Source: Deltaproteobacteria bacterium
GTDB taxonomy: Bacteria > Desulfobacterota > Desulfuromonadia > Geobacterales > Geobacteraceae
DNA length: 35,945 nt
Reading direction: 5' to 3'
Assembly (NCBI GenBank): GCA_021848385.1
Contig: JAJZUQ010000032.1
Span: 1-35,945 of the forward strand
Shown here: positions 1 to 8,308 of the stretch, piece after piece
Position numbering within the stretch: position 1 is the first letter of the stretch
Layout of the letters: every line of letters begins with the position of its first letter
Notes under the pieces: model-generated
Databases searched by the model: none
Seen by the model: the letters and a program-made list of their open reading frames with translations, nothing else
Told to the model about the DNA's origin: nothing
Made by a program: the position numbers and the translations under genes

Positions 1-19
1 TCAACTGCCGGTTTTAGGC

Positions 20-1546
20 TCATTTCTTCCCATCCAAGGTACTGTCATCCTCGAACACTCCGCTCCCCGTGATATTCTCAGCGACCATTCTGAAGTGAAA
101 CCCGTAAACGGCGTAGGTTATGGCCAGGGGGAAAAGCCGTGGCCGCCTTACGAGAGACCAGAAAAAGAGTTTCCAGAAGTAAAGCCTCTCCCGTCCGAGC
201 ACTCCCAGGAACAGGACAGATTTGCAGAGGGCGCCGATGTACCCTGGCTGCAGGTGAAACTTCTTCAGATGCAGTGGCCGGTACTCCCTGAGAAGTCTGA
301 TCACACGCTGGTAATAGTTCCTGGGCGAGTAGATGGTATCGAGTATCCTCCGGTAACCGCTGACGAGTGCCCCGGTGTCCATCTTGGGGATGAAGTTGAG
401 GGCGATGTCCGTGTTGTTGCCGGAGGCGTCTCCCAGCAGTCGATCCTCCCGGTCCAGCCGCTGGTATAGCCTGGTGCCGCGCAGTGCGGTCAGCATCCCG
501 ACCATGGCGGTGACGATGCCGCTCTCCTGAATAAAGCGGATTTGCCGGTCAAAGATCGAGGGAGGATCAGTGTCGAAACCGACGATAAACCCGCCGTGGA
601 CCTGCAGGCCGGCCTGCTGGATATGCTTTACCGACGCGATCAGGTCGCGGTTCCTGTTCTGCCGCTTGCCGATCTCGGCAAGGCCTTCATCGTTGGGTGT
701 CTCGATGCCGATGAAAACCTCCTCGAACCCGGCTCTGACCATCAGTGACATGAGCCGGTCGTCGTCGGCCAGGTCGATGGATGCCTCGGTGTAAAAGTAG
801 AATGGATACCCGTTGTTTTCCATCCAGTCAATCAGGGAGGGGAGGACATCCTGCGTCAGTTTTCTCCGATCGCCGATGAAGTTGTCATCGACGAAGAAAA
901 TCGCCCCACGCCACCCCCGGGCATAGAGACTGTCCAGTTCGGCGATGAGCTGCGCAACCCCCTTGGTGCGTGGCTTGTGCCCCAACAGTGCAGTGATGTC
1001 GCAGAACTCGCAGTCGAAGGGGCATCCCCGCGAGTACTGGATGTTCATGGCTGCGTAGTTCCCGACGTCGATAAGGTCCCAGAGCGGAACGGGGGTGGTC
1101 CTAAGGTCCGCCCGCCCCTCGTCGGCGTAGAGATGCCGGGGCTCGCCCCGCTGCAGGTCCGCCAGGAACGGGTCGAGCGTAAGCTCCGCCTCGCCCAGCA
1201 CCAGGTGGTCAACTGCGGGGAAATCCTCGTGACAGGTGGTGAAAAGGGGACCCCCGGCAACGGTTTTCACCCCCAGTTGCCGGCAGCGGTCAAGTACTTC
1301 CTGCGCCGATTCCCGCTGGACGGTCATGGCGCTGATGAAAACGTAATCCGCCCACGCCAGCTCTTCGTCGGACAGAGGGCGGACATTCATGTCGACAAGC
1401 TTCTTGTCCCAAACGGCCGGGAGCATGGCTGCAACGGTCAGAAGTCCCAAAGGGGGAAAGCTCGCCTTCCTGCCGATGAATTTCATGGCGTGCCGGAAGC
1501 TCCAGAAGGTGTCAGGATAGTGGGGATATACAAGAAGAATTTTCAT
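20..1546 (-). CDS. B12-binding radical SAM protein (DUF4070 / HpnP-like family)
   Basis: A 508-residue enzyme with an N-terminal cobalamin-binding-type domain (about residues 1-140) followed by a radical SAM core. The 4Fe-4S motif C175-xxx-C179-xx-C182 is visible in the stretch SRGCPFDCEFCD. The C-terminal region resembles the DUF4070 extension found with this class, which includes the hopanoid C-2 methylase HpnP; the N-terminus is also HpnP-like in pattern. Family knowledge suggests methylation or another radical reaction on an unreactive carbon, but the substrate cannot be read from the sequence and hopanoid methylation is only one option. I chose the ATG giving MKILLVYP because GGAGGAG lies 7 bases before it; a start 21 bases upstream has no such site. 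It is divergent from the secreted protein gene at 1732 and no partner gene is present. Confidence 0.85.
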   Translation of the reverse strand: MKILLVYPHYPDTFWSFRHAMKFIGRKASFPPLGLLTVAAMLPAVWDKKLVDMNVRPLSDEELAWADYVFISAMTVQRESAQEVLDRCRQLGVKTVAGGPLFTTCHEDFPAVDHLVLGEAELTLDPFLADLQRGEPRHLYADEGRADLRTTPVPLWDLIDVGNYAAMNIQYSRGCPFDCEFCDITALLGHKPRTKGVAQLIAELDSLYARGWRGAIFFVDDNFIGDRRKLTQDVLPSLIDWMENNGYPFYFYTEASIDLADDDRLMSLMVRAGFEEVFIGIETPNDEGLAEIGKRQNRNRDLIASVKHIQQAGLQVHGGFIVGFDTDPPSIFDRQIRFIQESGIVTAMVGMLTALRGTRLYQRLDREDRLLGDASGNNTDIALNFIPKMDTGALVSGYRRILDTIYSPRNYYQRVIRLLREYRPLHLKKFHLQPGYIGALCKSVLFLGVLGRERLYFWKLFFWSLVRRPRLFPLAITYAVYGFHFRMVAENITGSGVFEDDSTLDGKK

Positions 1547-1731
1547 GAGGCGCTCCTCCATTGGCATTTGTGCGAAAAAATGCCAGATTCAAGTGTATAC
1601 TTATTCTTTGCAGATATGTCTCAAACGGTGTAAAAATTACGTAAAAGGTGAACGTCCAAGGCGCGGATCAGTAGTGACGCCTTGCAACACATGCGCTGAC
1701 GAATCACCTGTCTAACGAAAGGGAGGTAACT

Positions 1732-2679
1732 ATGCGGAAACTACGCTACGGACTCATTGTGATGGGGATGGTGTTGTGTCTGGCGACTTCTGCCACAGCC
1801 GACGTGAGCATCGGGATCGGGTTGCCCAACGTGAGCATCGGGATCAACCTGCCGCTGTTCCCGGATCTCGTCCGGGTGCCGGGCTATCCGGTCTACTACG
1901 CGCCACGGTTGGATGCCAACTATTTCTTTTACGATGGGATGTATTGGGTTTTCATGGACGATTACTGGTACGCGAGTAACTGGTACAACGGCCCCTGGTC
2001 GCCGGTGGATCCTTATTATGTGCCGGCGTACATCCTGCGTGTCCCTGTGCGCTATTACCGGCAGCCTCCGGTATACTTCGGAGGATGGAGACGGAATGCG
2101 CCTCCTCGATGGGGCCAGCACTGGGGTCGTGAATGGGAGCAGCGCCGGGGCGGATGGGACAGGTGGAGACGAGGTTCTGTGCCGGCGCCAGCTCCGCTGC
2201 CTGTCTACCAGCGGCAGTATACTGGAGACCGTTATCCCCGCCAGGTTGAGCAGCAGCAGAGACTCCGCAAAGAGCATTACCGGTATCAGCCGCGGGACAA
2301 GGCAGTCCGCCAGCACTTTCAGCAGCAGAATGAGCAACGAGCGACTATGCCTGCTCAACGGGGGAGGCAGGAAGAGCCCCGGATGAGAAGCCAAGGGCCG
2401 CAGTATGACAGGCGTCAGCCGGGGGCTCCGGGCGGACAGTGGATGCAGCCTTCGCGCCAGGGTGGCGACCAGATGCAGAGACCGGCCCCCGGCCAACCCT
2501 ATCCTCAGCAGCAGCGGGGACCGGCAATTCATGAACAGCGACAACAGCCGGGGGCTGGACAGCGCGAGCAGTATGCACCAAGGCAACAAGGCCCTGAACG
2601 TGGAATGCAGGATAGAGGCCCCTCGCAGGGGCCCGGACAGGGGCGTGGGGAGGACCGTGGTCGGGAACGCAACAACTGA
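1732..2679 (+). CDS. Secreted Gln/Arg/Pro-rich protein with aromatic N-terminal domain
   Basis: The 315-residue product starts with a clear signal peptide (MRKLRYGLIVMGMVLCLATSA, cleavage near residue 23). An aromatic Tyr/Trp/Pro-rich segment follows (about residues 45-130, with repeats such as YYVPAYI and DDYWYASNWYNGPW), then a long low-complexity tail dominated by Gln, Arg, Pro and Gly (about 165-315). The aromatic part resembles small secreted YXWGXW-type proteins of Proteobacteria; their function is not known. The tail is strongly basic and probably disordered. A strong ribosome site, AAAGGGAGG, lies 6 bases before the ATG. The gene stands alone and is followed by a strong terminator. 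Function unassigned. Confidence 0.75.
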   Translation: MRKLRYGLIVMGMVLCLATSATADVSIGIGLPNVSIGINLPLFPDLVRVPGYPVYYAPRLDANYFFYDGMYWVFMDDYWYASNWYNGPWSPVDPYYVPAYILRVPVRYYRQPPVYFGGWRRNAPPRWGQHWGREWEQRRGGWDRWRRGSVPAPAPLPVYQRQYTGDRYPRQVEQQQRLRKEHYRYQPRDKAVRQHFQQQNEQRATMPAQRGRQEEPRMRSQGPQYDRRQPGAPGGQWMQPSRQGGDQMQRPAPGQPYPQQQRGPAIHEQRQQPGAGQREQYAPRQQGPERGMQDRGPSQGPGQGRGEDRGRERNN

Positions 2680-2987
2680 TCCGCCTGCACCGGTTGTTCA
2701 AGGGCTACAGATAATCCGGCCCGGAAGTTGAGTACAATAAAAGGGGCGCACCTCGGTACGCCCCTTTTCCCGTATCTGCCCGAAACGACAATTCGGCAGT
2801 TGAACACTGCCTGCAGTCATACTAAAGGGCTATTTCTGTAATTCCAGGCTCATTGCGCTGCACCCGATCAACTCCCCTGCGGGTTCGGACAGGATCGGCT
2901 GCGGACGCTTCATTTTGCCAAGAATTACGACGAAATACCCCTTATGTGCTCCTTCCGGCAGTATTCAACTGTGTATACTCTCACCCG
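2680..2987. other. Non-coding stretch between convergent genes
   Basis: 308 bases without a supportable gene. It holds the terminator at 2739-2768; the rest (2769-2987) shows no RNA gene, repeat or credible reading frame with a ribosome site. Confidence 0.6.
2739..2768 (+). terminator. Rho-independent terminator
   Basis: Perfect 10-bp stem AAAAGGGGCG / CGCCCCTTTT around a 10-base loop, ending in TTTT. The flanking A-run and T-run make it potentially bidirectional, serving both the secreted-protein gene and the convergent gene at 2988. Confidence 0.85.
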
Positions 2988-3662
2988 TCAGTGGCGGGTG
3001 GCGATCCAGATTGTGTGCCGATTTCCCCCGGCGGTGCCTCGCGCCCGGACACCGACCTCCTCCACGCTAAAACCAACCCGGCACAAACGTTTGGTGAAGG
3101 CCACGTCTGGACCGGCCGACCATACTGCCAATACGCCTGAGGGGCGTAATGCCGCAAAGGCGGCCTTGGCTCCGCCTTCGGTATAGAGCCAATCGTTGCC
3201 TTTTCGGGTTAAACCTTCGGGTCCGTTATCCACGTCGAGCAGAATGGCATCGAAGGCCTGGCGTTCGGTCTTAAGGATGAGGGCGACGTCGGTCTCCCGG
3301 ACAGTGACGCGGGGATCCTGAAGAGGGTGGCCGGTCAGTTCCCCGAGGTATTTTCGGTTCCAGTCGACTACCGCCGGCACCAATTCGGCAACGATAACCC
3401 TGCTTTGGGCGTCGAGCCGTACCAGAACTGCAGCGGTGGTAAACCCCATGCCCAAACCTCCGATCAGAATGTTGGGCGATGGCCTGTTAACGATACGTGC
3501 ACATGCGTATTCGGCCAAAGCATCTTCCGAGCCATGAACGCGACTGTTCATGAGCTCAGAGCCATTTACCCGGATCGAAAACTCTCCGCCCCGGGCATAG
3601 AGGCAGAGTTCGGCGCTGCTGCCGGGTACCCGGGTGCTGTCCAGGAACTTCCAAGGAATCAT
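2988..3662 (-). CDS. Spermidine-synthase-like SAM-dependent protein
   Basis: A 224-residue Rossmann-fold protein. The glycine-rich cofactor loop is seen as ILIGGLGMGFTTAAVL (about residues 64-79), followed by an acidic strand end VIVAELVPAVVDWNRKYLG and the DAILLDVDNGPEGL segment, as in the polyamine aminopropyltransferase / class I methyltransferase superfamily. It is shorter than a full spermidine synthase (about 280-300 residues) and lacks the N-terminal beta-barrel, so true spermidine synthesis is unlikely; 'spermine/spermidine synthase family protein' is the safe name. Start chosen at MIPWKFLDS, where AGGGGAG sits 6 bases upstream; an ATG 24 bases further up has weaker support. No operon partner. 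Confidence 0.75.
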   Translation of the reverse strand: MIPWKFLDSTRVPGSSAELCLYARGGEFSIRVNGSELMNSRVHGSEDALAEYACARIVNRPSPNILIGGLGMGFTTAAVLVRLDAQSRVIVAELVPAVVDWNRKYLGELTGHPLQDPRVTVRETDVALILKTERQAFDAILLDVDNGPEGLTRKGNDWLYTEGGAKAAFAALRPSGVLAVWSAGPDVAFTKRLCRVGFSVEEVGVRARGTAGGNRHTIWIATRH

Positions 3663-4034
3663 GATGGTCTCCCCTTGCTGGCTCAAAGAATTGCCTGCCG
3701 CTACGTTCAGGGCATGAAATTGCCCGTTTCGTGATGCGCTTTACCTTGAATTGTGAGCATCGTAGCCATGACACAGCCATTTGTCAAAGTCATTTGTCAG
3801 ACCGGTAACCGCGGTTCAGTTGCCGATTACAAACTGCAAAAAATTGCTTTTGGAGAAATCAATTTTTTGTAAAGAACGGCTCTGCTTCACTTTGTCGTGA
3901 TTGGGGCTATACTCAACAGGAAAATTCAAAACCAGCCTCAGAGGTCAAAGAGAAAGGCAAAATACCGCGAACCGTCGGGTTGCCAACGAGTTCTCTCGTG
4001 CTCTCCCTGCTCTCTGTGGCAAAAGGAGCTTTTC
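3663..4034. other. Upstream region of the enoyl-CoA hydratase gene
   Basis: 372 bases between divergent genes. It contains a direct repeat CATTTGTCA (3778-3786 and 3791-3799), a perfect 10-bp palindrome AACCGCGGTT (3807-3816), and a plausible promoter at 3886-3913. The repeats could be operator sites, but no regulator is identified. No gene is supportable here. Confidence 0.5.
3886..3913 (+). promoter_or_regulatory. Possible sigma70 promoter
   Basis: -35-like TTCACT (3886-3891), 16-base spacer, -10 TATACT (3908-3913), about 120 bases before the hydratase start. The -10 is good, the -35 weak. Confidence 0.4.
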
Positions 4035-4817
4035 ATGGACTACAAAAATCTGCTCATCGTTAATGACAATGGCGTCGCCATCCTTACCGTCAACCGTCCC
4101 CAGGCGCTGAACTCCCTGACCAGCGAGGTGCTCACCGAACTGGGATGCGCGCTCTACGAACTGGAATACGACCCGGCGGTCAAGGTGGTGATTGTCACCG
4201 GTGCCGGGGAGAAGGCCTTCGTGGCCGGGGCCGACATCAAGGAAATGGCCGCTATGTCCTCCTACGAGGGGCACCGGTTTGCCGTCAAGGGACAGCATGT
4301 CATGATGGCCATGGAGAAGATGAAGAAACCGGTCATCGCCGCAGTTAACGGCTTTGCCCTTGGTGGCGGCCTGGAACTGGCGCTGGGGTGCGACTTCATC
4401 TACGCATCGACCCGCGCCAAAGTCGGCTTTCCGGAGGTGACCCTGGGAATCATGCCCGGCTTCGGCGGTACCCAGAACCTGGCCCGCCTCATCGGCCCTA
4501 ACAGGGCAAACGAGCTGATTTTCACCGGCCGGATGATCACGGCGGAGAAGGCGTTGGCCTGGGGAATCGTCAACGAGGTGTTCGCCCCGGAAGAGCTTCT
4601 GGTCAAGGCCAAAGAAACGGCTGTTGCCATTGCCGGCGCTGCTCCCCTGGGGGTAGCCTATGCCAAGGATGTCATTGCCAATGGCCTGAACATGAGCAAA
4701 GAAGACGGTTTCCGCTATGAAGCGTCACTCTTCGGGGTGCTCTTTGCAACGGAAGACCAGAAGGAAGGGATGGGGGCGTTTGTGGAGAAGAGGAAGGCTG
4801 CGTTTGCCGGGCGATGA
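4035..4817 (+). CDS. Enoyl-CoA hydratase (crotonase family)
   Basis: The 260-residue length is typical of the family. Crotonase signatures are clear: the oxyanion-hole segment AFVAGADIKEM (about 61-71), ALGGGLELALGCD with the first catalytic glutamate at E114, and GFPEVTLGIMPGFGGTQ with the second at E134. Both acid residues needed for hydration of enoyl-CoA are present, so a hydratase acting in beta-oxidation or short-chain (crotonyl-CoA) metabolism is the best call; substrate length is not determinable. The start is the ATG after AAAGGAGC; a longer frame upstream is not supported. No co-transcribed beta-oxidation partner is nearby, the next gene being the copper regulator. Confidence 0.93.
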   Translation: MDYKNLLIVNDNGVAILTVNRPQALNSLTSEVLTELGCALYELEYDPAVKVVIVTGAGEKAFVAGADIKEMAAMSSYEGHRFAVKGQHVMMAMEKMKKPVIAAVNGFALGGGLELALGCDFIYASTRAKVGFPEVTLGIMPGFGGTQNLARLIGPNRANELIFTGRMITAEKALAWGIVNEVFAPEELLVKAKETAVAIAGAAPLGVAYAKDVIANGLNMSKEDGFRYEASLFGVLFATEDQKEGMGAFVEKRKAAFAGR

Positions 4818-4864
4818 CTGCAGGTACCGGATTGGGGCCCCGGTTTCAGTAACTAGATACAACG

Positions 4865-4894
4865 TTGACATTTAATACCCTCCAGGGGTATATT
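4865..4894 (+). promoter_or_regulatory. csoR-copA promoter
   Basis: -35 TTGACA (4865-4870) and -10 TATATT (4889-4894) with an 18-base spacer. The first CsoR-type operator fills the spacer and runs into the -10, so a bound repressor would block RNA polymerase. Confidence 0.8.
4875..4891. promoter_or_regulatory. CsoR-type operator 1
   Basis: ATACCCTCCAGGGGTAT: inverted half-sites ATACCC / GGGTAT around a 5-base centre, resembling known GC-rich CsoR operators. It lies between the -35 and -10 of the csoR promoter. Confidence 0.75.
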
Positions 4895-4906
4895 GGTTGA
4901 GGTGAT

Positions 4907-4923
4907 ATACCCGCCGGGGGTAT
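4907..4923. promoter_or_regulatory. CsoR-type operator 2
   Basis: ATACCCGCCGGGGGTAT: the same half-sites and 5-base spacing as operator 1, centred exactly 32 bases (about three helical turns) downstream, in the untranslated leader. Confidence 0.75.
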
Positions 4924-4946
4924 CAGCGCGATTCAGGAGGATAGTG

Positions 4947-5237
4947 ATGGATGGGTCATCTCAGAAAAAACTGACGACACGGGTCAAGCGTATTGCGGGA
5001 CAGGTGGCGGGGATAGAGCGGATGCTCGACGAAAGTCGCTATTGCGTGGATATCCTGAACCAGATTGCGGCGGTGCGTTCGGCCCTGGACGCCCTGGGGG
5101 TCGAACTGCTCACGAGTCACCTGGAAAACTGCGTCCTGGGGCATGGCAGTGAATCTGCCCACGAAAACACCCGGCCCATGTCCCAGGAGGAACTTCTGTC
5201 TGAAGTGAAAACCGCCCTGTCGCGCTTTTTGAAGTAA
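4947..5237 (+). CDS. csoR: CsoR-family copper-sensing repressor
   Basis: A 96-residue all-helical DUF156/CsoR protein. The Cu(I) ligand set of CsoR is present: C33 (RYCVDIL), H58 and C62 (SHLENC), with the H-x3-C spacing that separates copper sensors from RcnR (nickel) and FrmR (formaldehyde) relatives. Apo-protein represses and Cu(I) binding releases DNA in this family. Start chosen at MDGSSQ because CAGGAGG lies 6 bases before it; an upstream frame would run through the operators. It is the first gene of an operon with the copper ATPase 16 bases downstream and probably autoregulates through the two operators upstream. Confidence 0.9.
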   Translation: MDGSSQKKLTTRVKRIAGQVAGIERMLDESRYCVDILNQIAAVRSALDALGVELLTSHLENCVLGHGSESAHENTRPMSQEELLSEVKTALSRFLK

Positions 5238-5253
5238 TGAACGAGGATAATCC

Positions 5254-7743
5254 ATGTCTACGTCTGCGACAACAGTAACAAAAGACCCGGTCTGCGGTAT
5301 GGAGGTGTCTCCGGCAACCGCTGCTGCGGCAAGCAGCTATGAAGGGGAGCCCTATTATTTCTGCTCCGGCGGCTGCAAACAAAAGTTCGACGCCGATCCC
5401 GGCAGCTACCTGCATGAAAAAACTCCCGCGGCGCCAGCAGTTGCCTCGGCAGGACCGGCACAACGCTGCGAACTCCCGCTGGTGGGGATGCATTGCGCTT
5501 CGTGTGCCGGCCGCATCGAGAAGGCGCTCGGGAGCGCGCCAGGGGTTGTCGTTGCCAATGTCAATTTCGCCACGTCTCGTGCCACGGTGAACTTTGATCC
5601 GAAGGTGACGGATGCGGGGAAACTCAGCCAGGTGGTGCGGGATCTGGGGTATGAGGTGATCGAGCCTTCATCGGTGCCGGGGGAGACTGGTGACGATGGG
5701 GTGCGTGCTGCCGAGGAGGAGCTCCGCGAAGACGAGTACCGGCATCAGAAGGTGCGGTTCGTCGTGGCGCTGGCCATGACGCTGCCGGTTGCCTTTCTCG
5801 CCATGGCGGGTCATCTGGTGCCGGCCCTTGAGGATATCCTGAATTTTCCCGGCCGTTCGTGGCTGGAACTGGCACTGACGACACCCGTCCTGTTCTGGGC
5901 GGGGCGTGGATTTTATACCGGGGCCTGGGCAGCCGCCCGGCACCGCGTGGCGGACATGAATACCCTGGTCTCCCTGGGGACCTTGTCGGCCTACCTGTAC
6001 AGTGTCGTCGCCACGGTCGCACCGTTGCTGCTTGCCGATGGTGCCGGCACGCATCCGGCGCACGGCATGGCGTCGCCGGTGGGGGTCTATTACGAGGTTG
6101 CAGCGATCATCGTTACGCTGATCCTGATGGGACGGCTTCTGGAGGCACGTGCCCGCAGCAAGACCAGTGGCGCCATCCGCGCCCTCATCGGCCTGCAGCC
6201 GAAAACGGCCCGCGTGGAGCGAGACGGCAGGGAGCAGGATATTCCCGTGGCCGAGGTGCAGGTGGGAGATTTGATTCTGGTGCGGCCCGGCGAGAAGGTT
6301 CCGGTGGACGGCGAGGTCGTCGAAGGTGCGTCGTCGGTGGATGAAAGCATGCTGACCGGCGAGCCGATGCCGGTGCAGAAAAAGGGGGGGGATACGGTCA
6401 TCGGCGCCACCCTCAACCGGACCGGCTCTTTCCGGATGCGCGCCACCAGGATCGGCAAGGACACGGTACTGCAGCAGATCGTGCGGATGGTGCAGGAGGC
6501 CCAGGGGAGCAAGGCCCCTATCCAGAAACTGGCGGACATCATCGCCAGCTACTTCGTGCCGATCGTTATCTGTATCGCGATCGCAACCTTCGTGCTCTGG
6601 TTCGACCTGGCACCGCCGGAGACACGGCTTACCATGGCCCTCCTCACCTTCGTCTCGGTGCTGATTATCGCCTGCCCTTGCGCCCTGGGCCTTGCCACGC
6701 CGACAGCCATCATGGTCGGCACCGGTCGTGGCGCCCAGAGCGGCATACTCATCAAGGGTGGGGAGGCGCTGGAAACGGCCCACAAGGTGACGACCATCGT
6801 CCTCGACAAGACCGGCACCATCACCCTCGGCGTGCCGTCGGTGACCGATATTGTGGCACATGGCGTGGACGAAACTACCCTGCTCCGGTTGGCGGCATCG
6901 GCGGAATCGGGGAGCGAACACCCCCTTGGCGAGGCGATCGTCCGTTCGGCTGACGAGAGAGGATTGTCCCGCTCCCCATCCCGCGACTTTGATGCGATCC
7001 CAGGCTACGGAATCGAAGCGGTGGTTGAGGAGCGGAAGATACTCATAGGCACCCCCATCTTGTTGCGCAATCGGGGCATCGATCCTGATGAGGCGGCGGC
7101 CCATCTACTGGCCGACGAGGGGAAAACGCCGATCTTCGTTGCACTGGACGGCGCCTTTGCCGGGATTATCGCCATTGCCGATCCGGTCAAGGAGGGGTCT
7201 CGAAGCGCCATTCAGCGGTTCCATGCCTTGGGGCTGGAGGTGATCATGCTCACCGGCGACAACAGCCGCACGGCCGGTGCTATTGCCGGTCAGGTCGGCG
7301 TCGATCGTGTTCTGGCGGAAGTGCTGCCCCACGGGAAGAGCGAGGAGATCAAGAAACTCCAGTCACTGGGGAAAGTGGTGGCCATGGTCGGCGACGGCAT
7401 CAACGATGCACCTGCCCTTGCCCAGGCCGATGTGGGGATTGCCATGGGGAGCGGCACCGATGTGGCCATGGAAACCGCAGATATTACGCTGGTTCGCGGC
7501 GATCTGAACGGTGTGGTCTCCAGCATCGCCCTTTCAAGGGCAACCATCGCCAATATCAAGCAGAACCTGTTCTTTGCCTTCATCTACAATGTCCTCGGGA
7601 TACCGCTGGCAGCGGGAGTGCTCTATCCGGTCACCGGCTGGCTGCTCAGCCCCATCATCGCTTCCCTTGCCATGGCGCTCTCCTCGGTCAGCGTCGTCAC
7701 GAACGCCCTGCGGCTCCGCGGGTTCCGCGTAGAGAGGGGTTGA
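5254..7743 (+). CDS. copA: Copper-translocating P-type ATPase with YHS and HMA domains
   Basis: An 829-residue inner-membrane Cu+ exporter. Domains in order: YHS domain (about 10-50, with DPVCGMEV and YFCSGGCK), heavy-metal-associated domain with CxxC (GMHCASC, 78-84), eight-helix P1B core with actuator TGEP (about 368), the transmembrane CPC motif (about 474-476, ACPCALG), phosphorylation site D518 in DKTGT, and hinge GDGINDAP (713-720). CPC plus the CxxC domain indicates Cu(I)/Ag(I) specificity. The N-terminal YHS domain is an extra, found in a subset of CopA proteins and possibly an additional metal-loading site. Co-transcribed with csoR and with the small HMBD protein 4 bases downstream, so likely copper-induced. 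Confidence 0.95.
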   Translation: MSTSATTVTKDPVCGMEVSPATAAAASSYEGEPYYFCSGGCKQKFDADPGSYLHEKTPAAPAVASAGPAQRCELPLVGMHCASCAGRIEKALGSAPGVVVANVNFATSRATVNFDPKVTDAGKLSQVVRDLGYEVIEPSSVPGETGDDGVRAAEEELREDEYRHQKVRFVVALAMTLPVAFLAMAGHLVPALEDILNFPGRSWLELALTTPVLFWAGRGFYTGAWAAARHRVADMNTLVSLGTLSAYLYSVVATVAPLLLADGAGTHPAHGMASPVGVYYEVAAIIVTLILMGRLLEARARSKTSGAIRALIGLQPKTARVERDGREQDIPVAEVQVGDLILVRPGEKVPVDGEVVEGASSVDESMLTGEPMPVQKKGGDTVIGATLNRTGSFRMRATRIGKDTVLQQIVRMVQEAQGSKAPIQKLADIIASYFVPIVICIAIATFVLWFDLAPPETRLTMALLTFVSVLIIACPCALGLATPTAIMVGTGRGAQSGILIKGGEALETAHKVTTIVLDKTGTITLGVPSVTDIVAHGVDETTLLRLAASAESGSEHPLGEAIVRSADERGLSRSPSRDFDAIPGYGIEAVVEERKILIGTPILLRNRGIDPDEAAAHLLADEGKTPIFVALDGAFAGIIAIADPVKEGSRSAIQRFHALGLEVIMLTGDNSRTAGAIAGQVGVDRVLAEVLPHGKSEEIKKLQSLGKVVAMVGDGINDAPALAQADVGIAMGSGTDVAMETADITLVRGDLNGVVSSIALSRATIANIKQNLFFAFIYNVLGIPLAAGVLYPVTGWLLSPIIASLAMALSSVSVVTNALRLRGFRVERG

Positions 7744-7747
7744 AGCT

Positions 7748-7957
7748 ATGGATATCACGGCACTATGCGTAACTGTTGGCGGCGTGGCATTAATGGGGCT
7801 GACGCTCTGGTTCTTCTTCGGAAAGCAGGGTGGAAGCCGCCCTGCAGGGGGCGGAGAGCCCTATTCCTGCCCGATGCACCCATGGATTACCAGTAGCGAC
7901 CCGACGGCAGAGTGCTCGGTCTGCGGCATGAAACTGGTACGGGGTAACCAGGATTGA
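7748..7957 (+). CDS. Small membrane-anchored heavy-metal-binding domain protein
   Basis: 69 residues: one N-terminal membrane helix (about 4-25) followed by a heavy-metal-binding domain with SCPMHPWI and CSVCGMKL, the usual HMBD pattern (CPMHP...CxxCGM). Such domains occur in copper efflux proteins and bind metal through Cys, Met and His. It begins 4 bases after copA stops, so it is in the same operon and may pass copper to or buffer it near the ATPase; that role is inferred from context. Confidence 0.8.
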   Translation: MDITALCVTVGGVALMGLTLWFFFGKQGGSRPAGGGEPYSCPMHPWITSSDPTAECSVCGMKLVRGNQD

Positions 7958-7983
7958 CGGGACCTGTGCCGGCAGGTTCAATA

Positions 7984-8012
7984 TTGACAGAACTACCTGA
8001 ACCGGCTATTGT
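7984..8012 (+). promoter_or_regulatory. Sigma70-type promoter
   Basis: TTGACA (7984-7989), 17-base spacer, TATTGT (8007-8012), 36 bases before the zinc-ribbon protein start. Separates that gene from the copper operon. Confidence 0.6.
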
Positions 8013-8047
8013 ATATGGATATTTGAATATTGAGAAGGAGGTGACGT

Positions 8048-8230
8048 ATGCCACTCATAGAATACACGTGCCTTGATTGCGGGAGTCGCTTCGAGAAATT
8101 GCAGAAGGCTGATGCCGCCGGTCAGACGGAATGCCCCATGTGCGGTTCCGTTAACGTGAAGAGGGAGTTGTCGACCTTTTCGTCGGCGGTGAGTTCGTCG
8201 TCGGCAGCCGGATGTTTCAGCGGCGGCTGA
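8048..8230 (+). CDS. FmdB-family zinc-ribbon protein
   Basis: 60 residues. Two CxxC knuckles (YTCLDCGSRFE and TECPMCGSVNV) form the zinc ribbon typical of FmdB/CxxC_CXXC_SSSS regulatory proteins, followed by a Ser/Ala-rich tail with one more Cys (SSSSAAGCFSGG). AAGGAGGTGACGT ahead of the ATG is a near-perfect ribosome site. Family members are annotated as putative regulators, but no direct function is established. A hairpin (ATAACGCC/GGCGTTAT, 8239-8259) follows it, without a T-run. Confidence 0.85.
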   Translation: MPLIEYTCLDCGSRFEKLQKADAAGQTECPMCGSVNVKRELSTFSSAVSSSSAAGCFSGG

Positions 8231-8308
8231 GGGGTCTGATAACGCCGGTCTGGCGTTATATGAAAACCTGCCGCGTCTGTTACGTTCACCGCAGTTGAGA
8301 GGAAGGGC

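Noticed and set aside
2853-3140. 95-residue plus-strand frame
   Set aside because: No ribosome site, overlaps the spermidine-synthase-like gene on the opposite strand.
5668-7104. 478-residue antisense frame within copA
   Set aside because: Shadow of a GC-rich gene; no protein-like features and no ribosome site.
8239-8259. ATAACGCC / GGCGTTAT hairpin after the zinc-ribbon gene
   Set aside because: Perfect stem, but no T-run, so termination is not supported. Mentioned with the gene only.
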